DNA of 64,000 nt from Anseranas semipalmata. Taxonomy: Eukaryota; Chordata; Aves; Anseriformes; Anseranatidae. The translations under genes were made by a program, and so were the position numbers. Positions within the stretch are counted from its first letter, which is position 1; each line of letters opens with the position of its first letter. The notes below the pieces were generated by a model that was not told the origin of the DNA, did not search any database, and was given only the letters and a program-made list of their open reading frames with translations. Location of the stretch: assembly GCA_013399115.1 (NCBI GenBank), contig VXAA01003385.1, positions 20,476 through 84,475 of the forward strand. The letters are read 5' to 3'. Of the stretch, positions 24,263 through 35,400 are shown piece by piece.

Positions 24263-24272
24263 GGGAAACTCC
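24263..24272 (+). promoter_or_regulatory. BIRC2: kappaB consensus site GGGAAACTCC
   Basis: This is an exact match to GGGRNNYYCC, about 60 bp upstream of the TATA-like box relative to BIRC. cIAP genes, including the chicken one, are established Rel/NF-kB targets, so the placement makes sense. Occupancy is not shown by sequence. Confidence 0.55.
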
Positions 24273-24533
24273 GAGCGGGGCCGGAGCACCGGGAAAGCCC
24301 CGGCGGCCGCCGGGCGCATGCGCGGCCTGAGGGAGAGGGCGGGCGGCGGCAGCTCTGTGCCCGGCCTCCCGGCTGGGGATTGCTGCCGCCCCGGCAGCTG
24401 AGGGCTTCCTTCCTCCTCCTCCTCCTCCTCTTCCTCACGCTCGTATCGCGGCTTTCCTGCGGCGGTTATGGGGGAAGACCGCGCTGCTGCGGGTCGCCTG
24501 TGCCCCTCAGCTCCCGCCGCCCTCTGGCTCCCT

Positions 24534-24555
24534 CGAGCGAGCGAGCGAGCGAGCG
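24534..24555 (+). repeat. (GAGC)n short tandem repeat
   Basis: About five GAGC units lie in the CpG island upstream of BIRC, so length variation is likely between individuals. A (TCC)n tract at about 24413-24431 lies nearby. Confidence 0.8.
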
Positions 24556-24656
24556 GGGCTCCGGCCCCGCTGCCGCCGGAGTCAGCGGGAACGTTGGGTA
24601 CTTTCCTGCCGGCCGGGGAAAGCCCCGAGGGCAGCGTGCTTCCCCAGCGCCGAGCC

Positions 24657-24666
24657 GGGGCTTTCC
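24657..24666 (+). promoter_or_regulatory. BIRC2: Second kappaB consensus match GGGGCTTTCC
   Basis: This also matches GGGRNNYYCC, about 450 bp upstream of the TATA-like box. In a GC-rich island a chance match is more likely than for the proximal site. Confidence 0.4.
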
Positions 24667-24829
24667 AGGCCGCTTCCTGCGCAGTGCGGGGCTGGCGGGC
24701 GGCCAGGCCGGCCCGGGGGCAGCTGCGGGCCGTGCCCCGCGCCTCTGCCCTCTGCGAAGCCACCTGGGCCGTGCTGCGTGTCCTGATACACAGGCTGCTC
24801 TGTGGCACGCTCCGAGAGGGGAAGCAGCA

Positions 24830-27800
24830 CCCCCGGTTAAACTTCAGATACTACAAGTCACAGGGGAAGAACAGGAGGAAGACAAAACTGGATACAAATT
24901 TCCAGTGGAGTGGTTTAAGACAGTATCTGTGCATATGAAAGGCTGAAAAACTTCCACAGCTGGTACAAGAATACTGACCTGAGCTCAAAATCTCCCAGCA
25001 AAATTACGATAACGACGTTTCCTATAAAGAAACAGCAGATAGAAGATGAAAAAGCCCCGCTTCATAAGTTTGTGATGACAGAATGATAGTAGGGTGCTTG
25101 CACAACTGAGAACTGAAGAGTAAAAATAAAGGAAGCATAACTGAAGAGTACATTATGACACTAGCGGGTAATTTTTTGTAACTGTGTTCCAGTAAGATGG
25201 ATTTGCAAAAGACTCATTCATATATTTTCTAAAAAGGTTTCAAATTTCCTGTCATATGTGATGACATTAATCAATAATAATGTCAAATTCCAAACATCTA
25301 ACTGCAGTAAGGTAGTACTGTAACACCACTGAACTTCACTTAATTCTAGACATAGAAAAGTTTGTTGTTTCAGCAATTGCTCAAAAAAAAAAAAAACTTT
25401 TAAAAAGTTTTAAAGTTTTTTAAAAGTTTAAAATTATCAGATCACTGACGTGTCATTTTAAGGAAGCTTCTAACATTGAGAAGACAACGCTACTGATTCA
25501 AAAATTGAGTCAGCTCTCCAAATACCATATCTGAAGATGGATAGGGTGTGGGATTTCAGATTTGTTGGACACAGGGAACTCAATATTGCATAAGCAACTG
25601 AGCTCTGTATGTTTGTGTATGTATGGCTTTAATTGCAGCTGCTAAAACATTTGCTCTCATGGAGCAAGCTGGTGATGCGCCCAGCTTTGGGACTTCAGGC
25701 AGGAGTCCCCAAGTAAAGTTACACTGAATCTATTGCTATAGATTCTAGGAAGCCTCTTGACTTTTAACCATACGTTTTCCCTAAACTAAATAATTCACTG
25801 TTCCTCCTTAACTCTCTCTGTCCTGCAGCACTTCCCCGCCTTGTGCCACTCCACCCCCAGGCACATATCTGCCCTTTGCCCCTCTGTACCCTTCAGCCTC
25901 CTCCCAATCTGGCAATATAAGCTGCCCTTTCCTCCCCTCCCAGGCCTCAAGGCAAGCAGTTTCAGGCTCTCCCTTTCTGCTTGGCAAGCCTCATGTTGCA
26001 ATAAGGAAGAAGGGAGGGGGAGGAACAAAAAAAAAGCAGCCTAAAATGCTTGTAATAGCAGAAAAAGAGGTGCAGCTGTCTTGAGCTGCCAGCCTCCTGC
26101 TTGCTTTGTCTCTTTGAGAATAGTAGCAGCTGCCCCCGTTCTCCCTTCCCACCAATTCCTTTGCTTTTCCAAGGAAGAGGTGAGGGAGCTTTCCCTGCCT
26201 ACTTAGCTGCAATGATGGATGGTCCTTTCCCCAGAGGACATGAAATCAGAAGATAACTAAAGGTTTCTTCTTAGGACTGAAATTCCTAAGGAGTGATGCA
26301 TTATCAGCAGCATCCTGAGTCTGGCTTCAGCGTGGGACCCAGATAACTCTCCAGAGGAAGGGACAGAGGAGTGCAGTGGTGCTTCGGTCATATGCAAGCC
26401 AAAAGCAGCAGGCCTGGGCTTTGGTTCGCAGGCTGTGGCATGTGCACAATGGGAGCATTCCTTTCGCCTGTTGCAACAAACTTTGAAGATCACAGGCTTG
26501 ACCTAAGAAACAGCAGGATTGATAAAAAAGATGCTCTACTTTGCAGATACTTTTGCAGATACTTTGAAGGAAGGAACTTTTCCTTCCTTCAAAGGAAACT
26601 GCTTTTTTAGTGAGTCCCAAGTAATCCTAGAGGTGACAGTGCTAATAAAAGTGTGGCTGCCACACTACCAGTGTTTGCGAAAATAAACCTAGTGACACTG
26701 TTGACTGAAATAGCAAAGGTGCTATAGCCGGTTTCTGGAGGTGGAACACAGTGACCCTGCAGCATGAGTGCATTATGAATGCCAGCAATAAGTAGGATAG
26801 GCAGCCCAGGAAGTATCTGATGTAACAGCATGTCCAGAAATCTTCTCCAGGAGGCCCCTGTGCTGTCTCCCTGTGCTGTCATCCTTCTCTGAGTCCTTCT
26901 CCAGTTCACCATCTTCCACAGCGTTAAAACATCTTGCTTTAGTGGTGCCTCTATAACACACACCTAAACATCTCTGAAGGGAGAGGGTGAAAAGGCACTG
27001 CTGTTTGCCTTTCCATTGCTACTGCTTTTCTCTCCCTTAAATTATGGAGGAAACACCATTACCTAGTTTTTCACCACCATAAGTGACTGTGTCAGAGTAT
27101 CTCCCTAGGATTTCAATTTTACCAATACCCACTCTGGATATGCTCCAATATTAATGGTGACTTTAATCTCAGATGTTTTCAGGAGATGCAAGCAGCTCAA
27201 AGCAGCAAATTCATCATGTCTGTTCTACCAAGGATGAGATACAACATAATCTGCAATTTCAGTAATAGTGCTCTGGTCTTTAATTCTAGCCAAGAATGTA
27301 CCCCTAGTTGCTTTTTTGTTTTAGGGAAAAACATTCAGTTAGGTGAAGAAAAAGTACTCCCTAGAACATCACATGGATTACTTCAACTGTGTCTATAGCC
27401 TACTTGGCTGTCAATTTATAGAGACTATGAAAGTATCTAAATTCCAAGCTGCTTTTAGGAGTGAGAAACAAAGCATTTCTCCAAGGCCTTACGATGCTTC
27501 ATTGGAGAGCCATGCAACCCAGCCAGTGAACTCAGAGGTGGAAGCAGACTCCTGTTCCTGCCCTTCCACGAATCTAAACCCATCCATAAAACTCTATACT
27601 TGTATTAAAAAGGAAGAAGAGTTATCACCAGCTAGTGTCCACATTTTTCAGCTTGCAAAAGGTATCAAATGCTGCTGTGGAGCGTGTTCTAGCAGCTGTG
27701 CTGATGCTGCTTATTTTGAATTCAGAATCAGTAGCTGCTATTCACAGTTCATTGCTGGCATCAACCCCCTTTCCAGCAGTAAAGAGGTAGGTTTTGTCTG

Positions 27801-29133
27801 TTAAACTGATCTAAGATGGCAATTAGCATGCCAGAAAAAACTAGTGAGCAAATTCTCTTTGGAAGATGTGGTTTGTCAGCTCTTTCAGAACATTAGAGGA
27901 ATGATTAAATAGGAAAAAAACAGATGTTAAGGGAGACTTAGGAAAAGCCAGACTGAGACAGAATATTAACTGTAGATAAAATAGCAGGACCTATTTGTTT
28001 TTACAAATGAAGCCAAACCCCAAGAGCAGAGTAGTTCTGACATCTTGTAGACATGACATCAGACAAACTATGTTTTGATAATCTGTGTGAATGCAAACTG
28101 CTTCCCACTTCGCTCCGACTAAGCACAGGAACAGGGCACCTACTTCTAGACCAGCAGTAACTATTACTTTAATTTTATAATGAGACTTTATTAACTACAT
28201 TTGGGCATATAGCAAAAAAAAAAAAAAAAGTAAATATCTCACAAAGGACAAATATCATATCTAGACAGTAAGGGTATCATGACTCATTGTAATAACCTCA
28301 AATGTTCAAGAAAAAAAAAACCCAAAGCTTACATCTTGCAGCTCCCATACTGAAGGTCAGTACATTCACCATCCAGAAAGTTTCCATTAGCATTGCAGCC
28401 AGACAGAGTTTTGTTTTACGCATCCTCCTACACAAAGGAACACAAGTTCAAATGTTAAACTTTACCTAAATCTGCTGTGGGTTTTATTTTATCACTTTTA
28501 GTGCAAAGAAGAAATTCTCCCATAAGCCATAATTAGTCTCGAGAATATATCAGAACCACCCTGAATAAGCTGAGGCTTTTAAATCAGTCAGAAACTCCCT
28601 TTCACTGTTATTTACTTGGCGGATAAAAAAGAGTTGGAATGAGTTGCAGGAAAATCTTGGTAAATATCATGTTCAGTTCCCTTTTTAGATTTGAGAAGCT
28701 GTTCACTTTTCCAAGTTTTATTCTTTGCTTCTAGGAAGAGAATTTTGTTCTGCTGGTGGTATAATAAACATTACATTCAACAGGGGAAAAGAACGTGAAA
28801 AATGCCAAAACAGAGACGACTGGACTAAAATAAACCAAGTTTACGTGGGAAGGAGGGCCACATATACATCAAGAAAATCAAAAGGCTGCGATTCAGCTGC
28901 AGTGACTTGTTTGAATTTGGAGCTCCTCATTCCTGCTTCCTCCAGAGGTGCTGTCTTTCTAAGCAGCAGGTTGTCTACTTTGACTTTACTTCCTGCTGTT
29001 GTAATAAGAAAATTTCTCTAGATCTTATTTCCTTCATTTATTGCCCATCATATCTCTGCAAGTTTTAGGTCCTTCATAGGGCTTTCAGTTCACTTTGGTT
29101 GAACTAACTATTGCTATTCACATTCTTGAGGAG
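24830..29133. other. Intergenic, no gene recognised
   Basis: No splice-supported exon or known repeat is seen in this stretch. It contains one striking perfect hairpin at 26562-26594 and A/T runs (25381, 28216, 28311). The longest frame (27343-27804) has no homology that I recognise. Confidence 0.5.
26562..26594. repeat. Perfect 15-bp inverted repeat with 3-nt loop
   Basis: CTTTGAAGGAAGGAA at 26562-26576 is followed by CTT and its exact reverse complement at 26580-26594. It is preceded by a near-tandem 11-mer, tttgcagatac, twice (26541-26561). Confidence 0.9.
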
Positions 29134-29725
29134 TGTCATGGTTTTGGCTGTGGTAGAGTTAATTTTCTTTGTAGAGGCCTGTATGATGCTGTGTTTTGGA
29201 TTTTTGATGACAATAGCAGTGATAACACACCGATGTTTAGTTGTTGCAGAGCAGTGCTCACACAGAGCCGAGGCCTTTCCAGCTTCTCGTGCTGCCCTGC
29301 CAGCGAGGGGCTGGGGGTGCACCAGGAGCTGGGAGGGGACACAGCCAGGACAGCTGGCCCAGGCTGGCCAAAGGGATGTCCCATACCACATGGCGGCATG
29401 CTCAGCAACAAATCTGGGGTAAGGGAGGAGGAAGGGGGGGACGTTTGGAGTGATGGTGTTTGTCTTCCCAAGACACTGCTACACGTGATGAGCCCTGCTT
29501 TCCTGGAGGTGGCTGAACACCTGCCTGCCGATGGGAAGCAGCGGATGAATTCCTTGGTTTGCTGTGCTTGTGTGCATGGCGTTTGCTTTACCTGGTAAGC
29601 TGTCTGTATCTCAACCCGTGAGTTCTCACACTTTTACCTCTCTGATTCTCTCCCCCATCCCACCTCGGGAGCACGAGTGAGCAGCTGGGTGGTGCTGAGC
29701 TGCCCGCCGGGGCTAAACCACAACA
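29134..29725 (+). mobile_element. Solo LTR of a second avian endogenous retrovirus family
   Basis: This 592-bp element runs from TGTCATGGTTT to AAACCACAACA; the ends are imperfect inverted repeats (9 of 11). The flanks AGGAG (29129-29133) and GGGAG (29726-29730) agree at 4 of 5 positions, fitting a decayed 5-bp target-site duplication. Its body (gctgtgttttggatttttga, tggctgaacacctgcctgcc, tctctcccccatcccacc) resembles a widespread avian ERVL-type LTR. I see no intact TATA box or AATAAA, so its regulatory signals look decayed. It has no internal region and no viral genes. Confidence 0.85.
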
Positions 29726-30689
29726 GGGAGTCTTAAGGAATCTTGTATGCTACTACTCCTTCAGTTGAAAGGGAATCTGATGTGGCACTGTTTGGTTTCC
29801 TGAGGATTACTGTGGAGGTTTACCACTAAGACTACTATTAGGTTCAGGAAGATACAAGTGTTTTGTGAATCATGCTAAATGTGATTACATCATACTTTAC
29901 TGTGGAACTGGGTCATAGCTGTGACAATGCGTTCCTTTTAAAAGGATGACATCAGAAAGTGTATCATCCATTCAGAGGTTTCAGATGTTATTCACTGACT
30001 TCCAAAAACCTACACGCAAAGAGGAACTTCAGCCTTATGTTCCCATGTGCAAAATAAAGCCCTAATTCCAGAAGCAAAACCAGAGATCTGAGCTGTGTGC
30101 CTGAGTTCCCAGTGCAGCAATGGGGAACTGATCTGTGGTTTAAAACAACAAACAAACAAACAAACAAAAATGCTCTTCACAAACAGAACAAGCCATAAAT
30201 CAGCTCTACAATCTACTTGAACAATGATGGCACAAATATTTGTAGCAGATGTGGGATCCAACAATAGGAGTGGGGGCTGCTGATGTTAGTCCTGCTGACA
30301 AACGATAGTAAAATGGCAGCCTGAGAGAAGCTGGGCTTTTCCTCTTAGCATTCTGCTGTGCAATACTACGCTCCTTAAGAATACGTTGAGAAATACGAAG
30401 AATGAATACTGAAAACCATTTGTATTTTTAGTACTTCATTAACTGCAGTGGGAAGACACTGACTACAGAAACATGGGAGCGAGGAAATGAGAAGTAAACT
30501 AATGAGCAACTAATCTGCCTGCTGAAAAAAATCTCTTAAACTTTACATTAAATTTGTAATATTTTCATGAGAGAACATTACAAGGAAAAACATAGTGAAG
30601 AGAGGAAGAAGAGTGATGAGCCTTTGACAAGGGGTTAAGCTAGTATTTTTTTTTATTGTGACTACAAATTGAATATTAACCCGCATACC
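29726..30689. other. Intergenic, no gene recognised
   Basis: This is unique-looking sequence up to the assembly gap. It includes a short (CAAA)n tract at about 30147-30167. Confidence 0.5.
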
Positions 30690-30739
30690 NNNNNNNNNNN
30701 NNNNNNNNNNNNNNNNNNNNNNNNNNNNNNNNNNNNNNN
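30690..30739. other. Assembly gap, 50 N
   Basis: A run of exactly 50 N is probably a fixed-size placeholder. A G-rich tract begins 16 bp to its right. Confidence 0.99.
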
Positions 30740-30755
30740 TGCATATGACAGGAGC

Positions 30756-30782
30756 GGGGGTGGGGGGGGTGGGGGGGGTGGA
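30756..30782 (+). repeat. G-rich tract with G-quadruplex potential
   Basis: Three runs of five to eight G separated by single T, then a further G pair, lie next to the 50-N gap. Such DNA is hard to sequence and may explain the gap. Confidence 0.85.
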
Positions 30783-31680
30783 AGAGAGACAGCAGTTGCT
30801 AACTGAGTGAATATAAATTACTGTTTAGTGAAAAGGTTAGAAGTCTGGGTTGGAGGGGCTGGAGTTTGCTATCAAATTTCCACAAATCTGGTATTAAATC
30901 AGTCAAACAACTGAAAAATTATTGGGGTAGGGTGGGCAGACAGATACATTCTCATACAAAAAAAAAAAAAATGATTGCATAAACCAGATGCTAAAACAGG
31001 CTGAACAACACACAATAGTTGTCATGCTGAATAGTCACTTTTTTTTTTTTCCTAGTGGAGCAGGAAGGAGAATTGCTCCTCTGCTGGTGTGCTCATTGTG
31101 AAGGACCACCGCAGACTCAGAAAACAAAGAGCATACTGACAGGGCTGAATTTAGAAACCAACAGTGGCTGCACTGACCTAAAATCCATCTATCCCAGTAC
31201 CAGCTGGTACCAGATATCCCAGATAGCAGATAATCCGTTTATGCAATAAATCTTATCTTGATCCCTAATACCATAATCTGGGTCTGCTATCCTAGGTTCG
31301 GTGATGTTACTCGTAGTAGTCCAAAAGGCCACTCAAGTTGTTTTATGAACAAAGCTTTGGGGGAAAAAAAATGTTTGTATCCTAATGGAAACATTCTTGG
31401 GCCAGAAATTCAGAGTGGCAGCAAGAGCAACTGGCTCAGGGAGCTGGAGGCTGCTGCGTTCATTACCCCACAGTGCTGAAGAGAGAGGATACAGCAGCCT
31501 TGGAGGAGCAAAGGGTCTTTTATTACTGTGTTGAGTAATTTTCATCAGAACGAGACCATTTTCAGCTGGAGCACCCCATTCCTAACAAACAGAAGCAATA
31601 AGAAAATACTTGCACCAAAAAGGAAAGCTGGTAAAATGCTTGTAAATAAGAAGCCCCATTCTCTGCAGCTTTAAGATGTC

Positions 31681-32437
31681 ATTATTGTACAAAATACGAG
31701 TATCGTAAATAGTCATGAGACTGACTTTATCCTGCTCTGAGAGTAAGGCACATGTTTAAAAAAGACAAGATTCAAGGTGCTATATGCTAATCAGACTTTG
31801 CTAATTGTGGAGATTAAATTACCTTCTAAGGGCTGGCAGAGAGAAGGTCCATGTATCTCAATATCAAACATTTTGAAGCCTTAAGCATGCAGCATTGTTT
31901 CTAGCACCACCTGCACATTGAGAAATCCAAATGCAAGGGTCTGAATAAAGTACCAGCATCTTGGGGTTTGATAATGGCCCTCTTGCCGGTTAACTTTCAT
32001 CCCATCTCGAAGCCCTTCCTAATACAGCTTTGAATGGATATCTAACTGTGAACCTGGTNATTATTATACAAAATACGAGTATCGTAAATAGTCATGAGAC
32101 TGACTTTATCCTGCTCTGAGAGTAAGGCACATGTTTAAAAAAGACAAGATTCAAGGTGCTATATGCTAATCAGACTTTGCTAATTGTGGAGATTAAATTA
32201 CCTTCTAAGGGCTGGCAGAGAGAAGGTCCATGTATCTCAATATCAAACATTTTGAAGCCTTAAGCATGCAGCATTGTTTCTAGCACCACCTGCACATTGA
32301 GAAATCCAAATGCAAGGGTCTGAATAAAGTACCAGCATCTTGGGGTTTGATAATGGCCCTCTTGCCGGTTAACTTTCATCCCATCTCGAAGCCCTTCCTA
32401 ATACAGCTTTGAATGGATATCTAACTGTGAACCTGGT
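31681..32437 (+). repeat. 378-bp direct duplication joined by one N (assembly artefact)
   Basis: Copy 1 (31681-32058) and copy 2 (32060-32437) match along their length with one difference that I found (31687 G, 32066 A). They are separated by the single N at 32059. The pattern is an unmerged overlap between two contigs rather than a biological tandem repeat. Confidence 0.92.
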
Positions 32438-35400
32438 TTGTGTCTGAGTGTTGTCAAACACGTGCTGTAGGTCTCCAGAACGTTGTCTCCTTCACTTGGA
32501 CACTCAGTTATGAGCATAAAATAAGCTACTGTGAGAATGTATCCAAAATTAAGCAGGTTATCTTCCTCTGGGAGAATATATAAGAGCTGGCATCTACCCA
32601 AGATTGAAGGAGTTTCTCTTTTTTTCTGTGGGTCTGTTTTTCTTACTTGGAAACAATGGCAGTATTCATGCCTAGTCAGTTCATAAGGTTACTGCTTCTG
32701 AATTTGCATTTCCCGAAATGCAGGAGTCGCTATAAAAGATGCAAGCATTTCAGACCTTAGCACATTCAGTGTTACAACAATGATTTCCCTTCTGCTGGCT
32801 CCTATGGAGTAATTCAAAAATGAATTTATTTTGAAGTCAAATGTTGGATGTACCTACTAAGCTGCTCAATTCTGAATCCAGACATGTAGGCCTATGGGCT
32901 GACGCTTTGTAAATTGAAATACATTTATATTGTGAGCACTATTATTTTATTTCTGTCCTTTCAAATCTCTCCCCCTCCAATCTGTTCGTTTCTGTGCAAT
33001 GCTAATCTTCTGCACACAGAAAATCCCCACATTTATACAATATCCTGTTTTTCAAACACTGTTATCTCTTCGGTTGCTGCACACAAGTACTCTTCAGCTG
33101 ACAGGTTGTCAGCTTCATCGCTTGCAGGTTGTCAGGCCTCCCACATTACAGTATGTCTGCCCCGCCCCAGCAAGAAAGACCATAGCTTTTTCATAGACAA
33201 AGATAAGCTACAAAATTCATTGTAAACCATTTTCTTCTGCTCAATAAATAGTAGGACAAAAGACAAGCCTCTGCAAAGCAAAGTGTGTTTGTCTTCTGTA
33301 ATACAACACCATGATGACAGGCACTACAGAAAGCATTAGAAGGCAGACATGCTACAACAACTCCAAAAACAAAGCGCTGCTGACCAGCAAAACTCTTAGA
33401 AAACACCAAAAAAGAGTGCAGAATTTGGATTTCATGCAAGAGAAGGACAAAGGTTACAGTGATGCAATTAGCAAGAGAGAATCATTCAGTGAAATGCAGA
33501 AGAGCTATAGGATAGATATATACATCTGAACTGGTCAGTCTTTATATTTAAGTGGAAATTAAAAGGTGCTTTTAAGATGTTTGATGTGTTTTTCATTAAA
33601 TCCGGAAAAAAAAAAAATTTAAAATGGACTACATGAACCACCCTGAAATGCTGTTTTCTCTCTGTACACTGCAAAGGAGTTGAGATTGTTAAGCTGCTAG
33701 TGAGCCTATTCTGAGACAGATAACAGAAAACAAATCTGTTTTTAATCTTATGTTTCTGTAACATCGTAGGGAAAACAATAAAGTAATAAGTCAGTGGTTG
33801 CTCCAGGTCTACTTGCTTTTCAGTGCGTGGTTTATGTATCAAAGGCAGGAACCCAGCAACTGTTCCCTTGAACCAGACCTGTGGTCTGCCTGGGGTGTTC
33901 TGCTGCAGTTTCTAGGTACCTTCTAGCAGAAGGTACAAGAAGTTCTACAGCAGGAAGTTATAGATAAACACAACAGATCTCTGAACATGTTTGGGTTTTG
34001 TTTCTGTTCATTTTCACTTTTGTTTCATCAAGAGCAGGATTTAATAGAACTGCGGGGAAATGAAACGGAACTTTTCACTGCTGGGGCAGGGGACCAGAAC
34101 CAAAGAGCTAGATTTTTTTTTAAATGTACTGCTTTGGGGTTTTTCTTTAGAAGATAATCTGGAAAGGGTCATTTTACTGGGATGATTACACAGAATGAAC
34201 TATGACAATAACACATTCCCAGCAGGACAGTAAAAACTACTTGTAGATGTCCATTTGGTAGGCCTGGGCTCATAGAAAACAAGCCCAGGAGGTCCAGGCC
34301 GGGTAGCCACATGCCCTGGTCTGTGGCTACATAGCATCAGGCATCCTCCCTGTGTCTCAGGGCAGCGCTGTCCCTGCTGCTTCTTCTTGTTGGCTCTGTC
34401 AGCTCTGACCTGCAGTAATCAAAGAGTTAGCTCTCTTCTCCTGATACCTCTCATTCTCATTCATGACCAAAAGAGAAACTGAAGGAAACTACAGAAAACA
34501 GGTCATCCACCATCACACTTCGAGTGTGAAAATCCAGGCACCCACCTGCTGTGGCAGCAGTATCTCATGTATTAGCAACAGTTCTGCAAGCTCATCCTCA
34601 TTCTGTATGTCTGATGAGCAAAATGCAATTGGTGCCTGCTATTAGGGCTGTTTGGGATGGGGAGAGAGTGCATGGTGATACACTGCTCCTCCGGAGGGCG
34701 GTCCTGCAGCAGAGCACAATACCGTGTTCCACACATCAGCATTTTGGAAAGCTGAGCAGTCTAAAGGCTGGTCCAGACACACAGAAACTTTTAACTTCTG
34801 ACACACTTATGAGGTGCAGCATGGTGCCAAATTTCACAAGACAAGTAGTCAAGTTAATCAGAATGATCTGTCTATTCCCACCAAGGACTACGTTTTCCAG
34901 AGCGTGATCTATCATGCAGCATGACAGTGGGATTTTATTGCCAAACAGGCTTCAGTGAAATCCTAAGTGAGGTTTCAGATTGCTTTCTGGGGAAATGAGC
35001 TTTCTGTGGGGTGGGGGCAGGAAATTTGGCAGGATTCCCCTCAACGTTTGTGGGAATCATCTTCTGAGGCTAAAGGAATGGAGAGAGTCCATGAACTGAA
35101 GATGGGTCTCCCCAGCCTGTGGCACGGAGGACCTGGGACACGGAGGCAGACCACTGTTGCAGGTCCAGAGGGTTTGCTGTGAACACCTACTTTTCCAGAA
35201 GTGCAGTCAATGGGGAAAGTCCATCCCTGGGGTTCCCACAGCCACCACAACCACACCACACACCTCTATGGAAAGCAGCTAGGACGAGAGAGCAGTGACA
35301 CAGACAGATGCTGGCTCCTTTGCCTTCCCCATGGTGTTCCTCCTACCTTAAGGCCCTCACCCCAGCACCTCCTGCAGCCAGAGGCCATGTAGGCCATGGG

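Larger units (their letters stand above)
23860..24800. promoter_or_regulatory. BIRC2: CpG island at BIRC promoter
   Basis: A roughly 0.9-kb block with very high GC and dense CpG stands out from AT-rich flanks. It lies about 2.4-3.3 kb upstream of the BIRC ATG. It contains the candidate non-coding first exon, a TATA-like box and kappaB matches. Long open frames on both strands here reflect the scarcity of stop codons in GC-rich DNA rather than coding. It may be bidirectional. Confidence 0.85.

Noticed and set aside
23840..24946. 368-codon open frame on + across the CpG island, with long overlapping frames on -
   Set aside because: GC-rich DNA has few stop codons. The translation is low-complexity Pro/Arg/Gly/Ala with no domain, and all frames are open, as expected for a promoter island.
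27343..27804. 153-codon Cys/Ser-rich frame
   Set aside because: It has no recognised domain or supported exon boundaries, and its length is within chance expectation.
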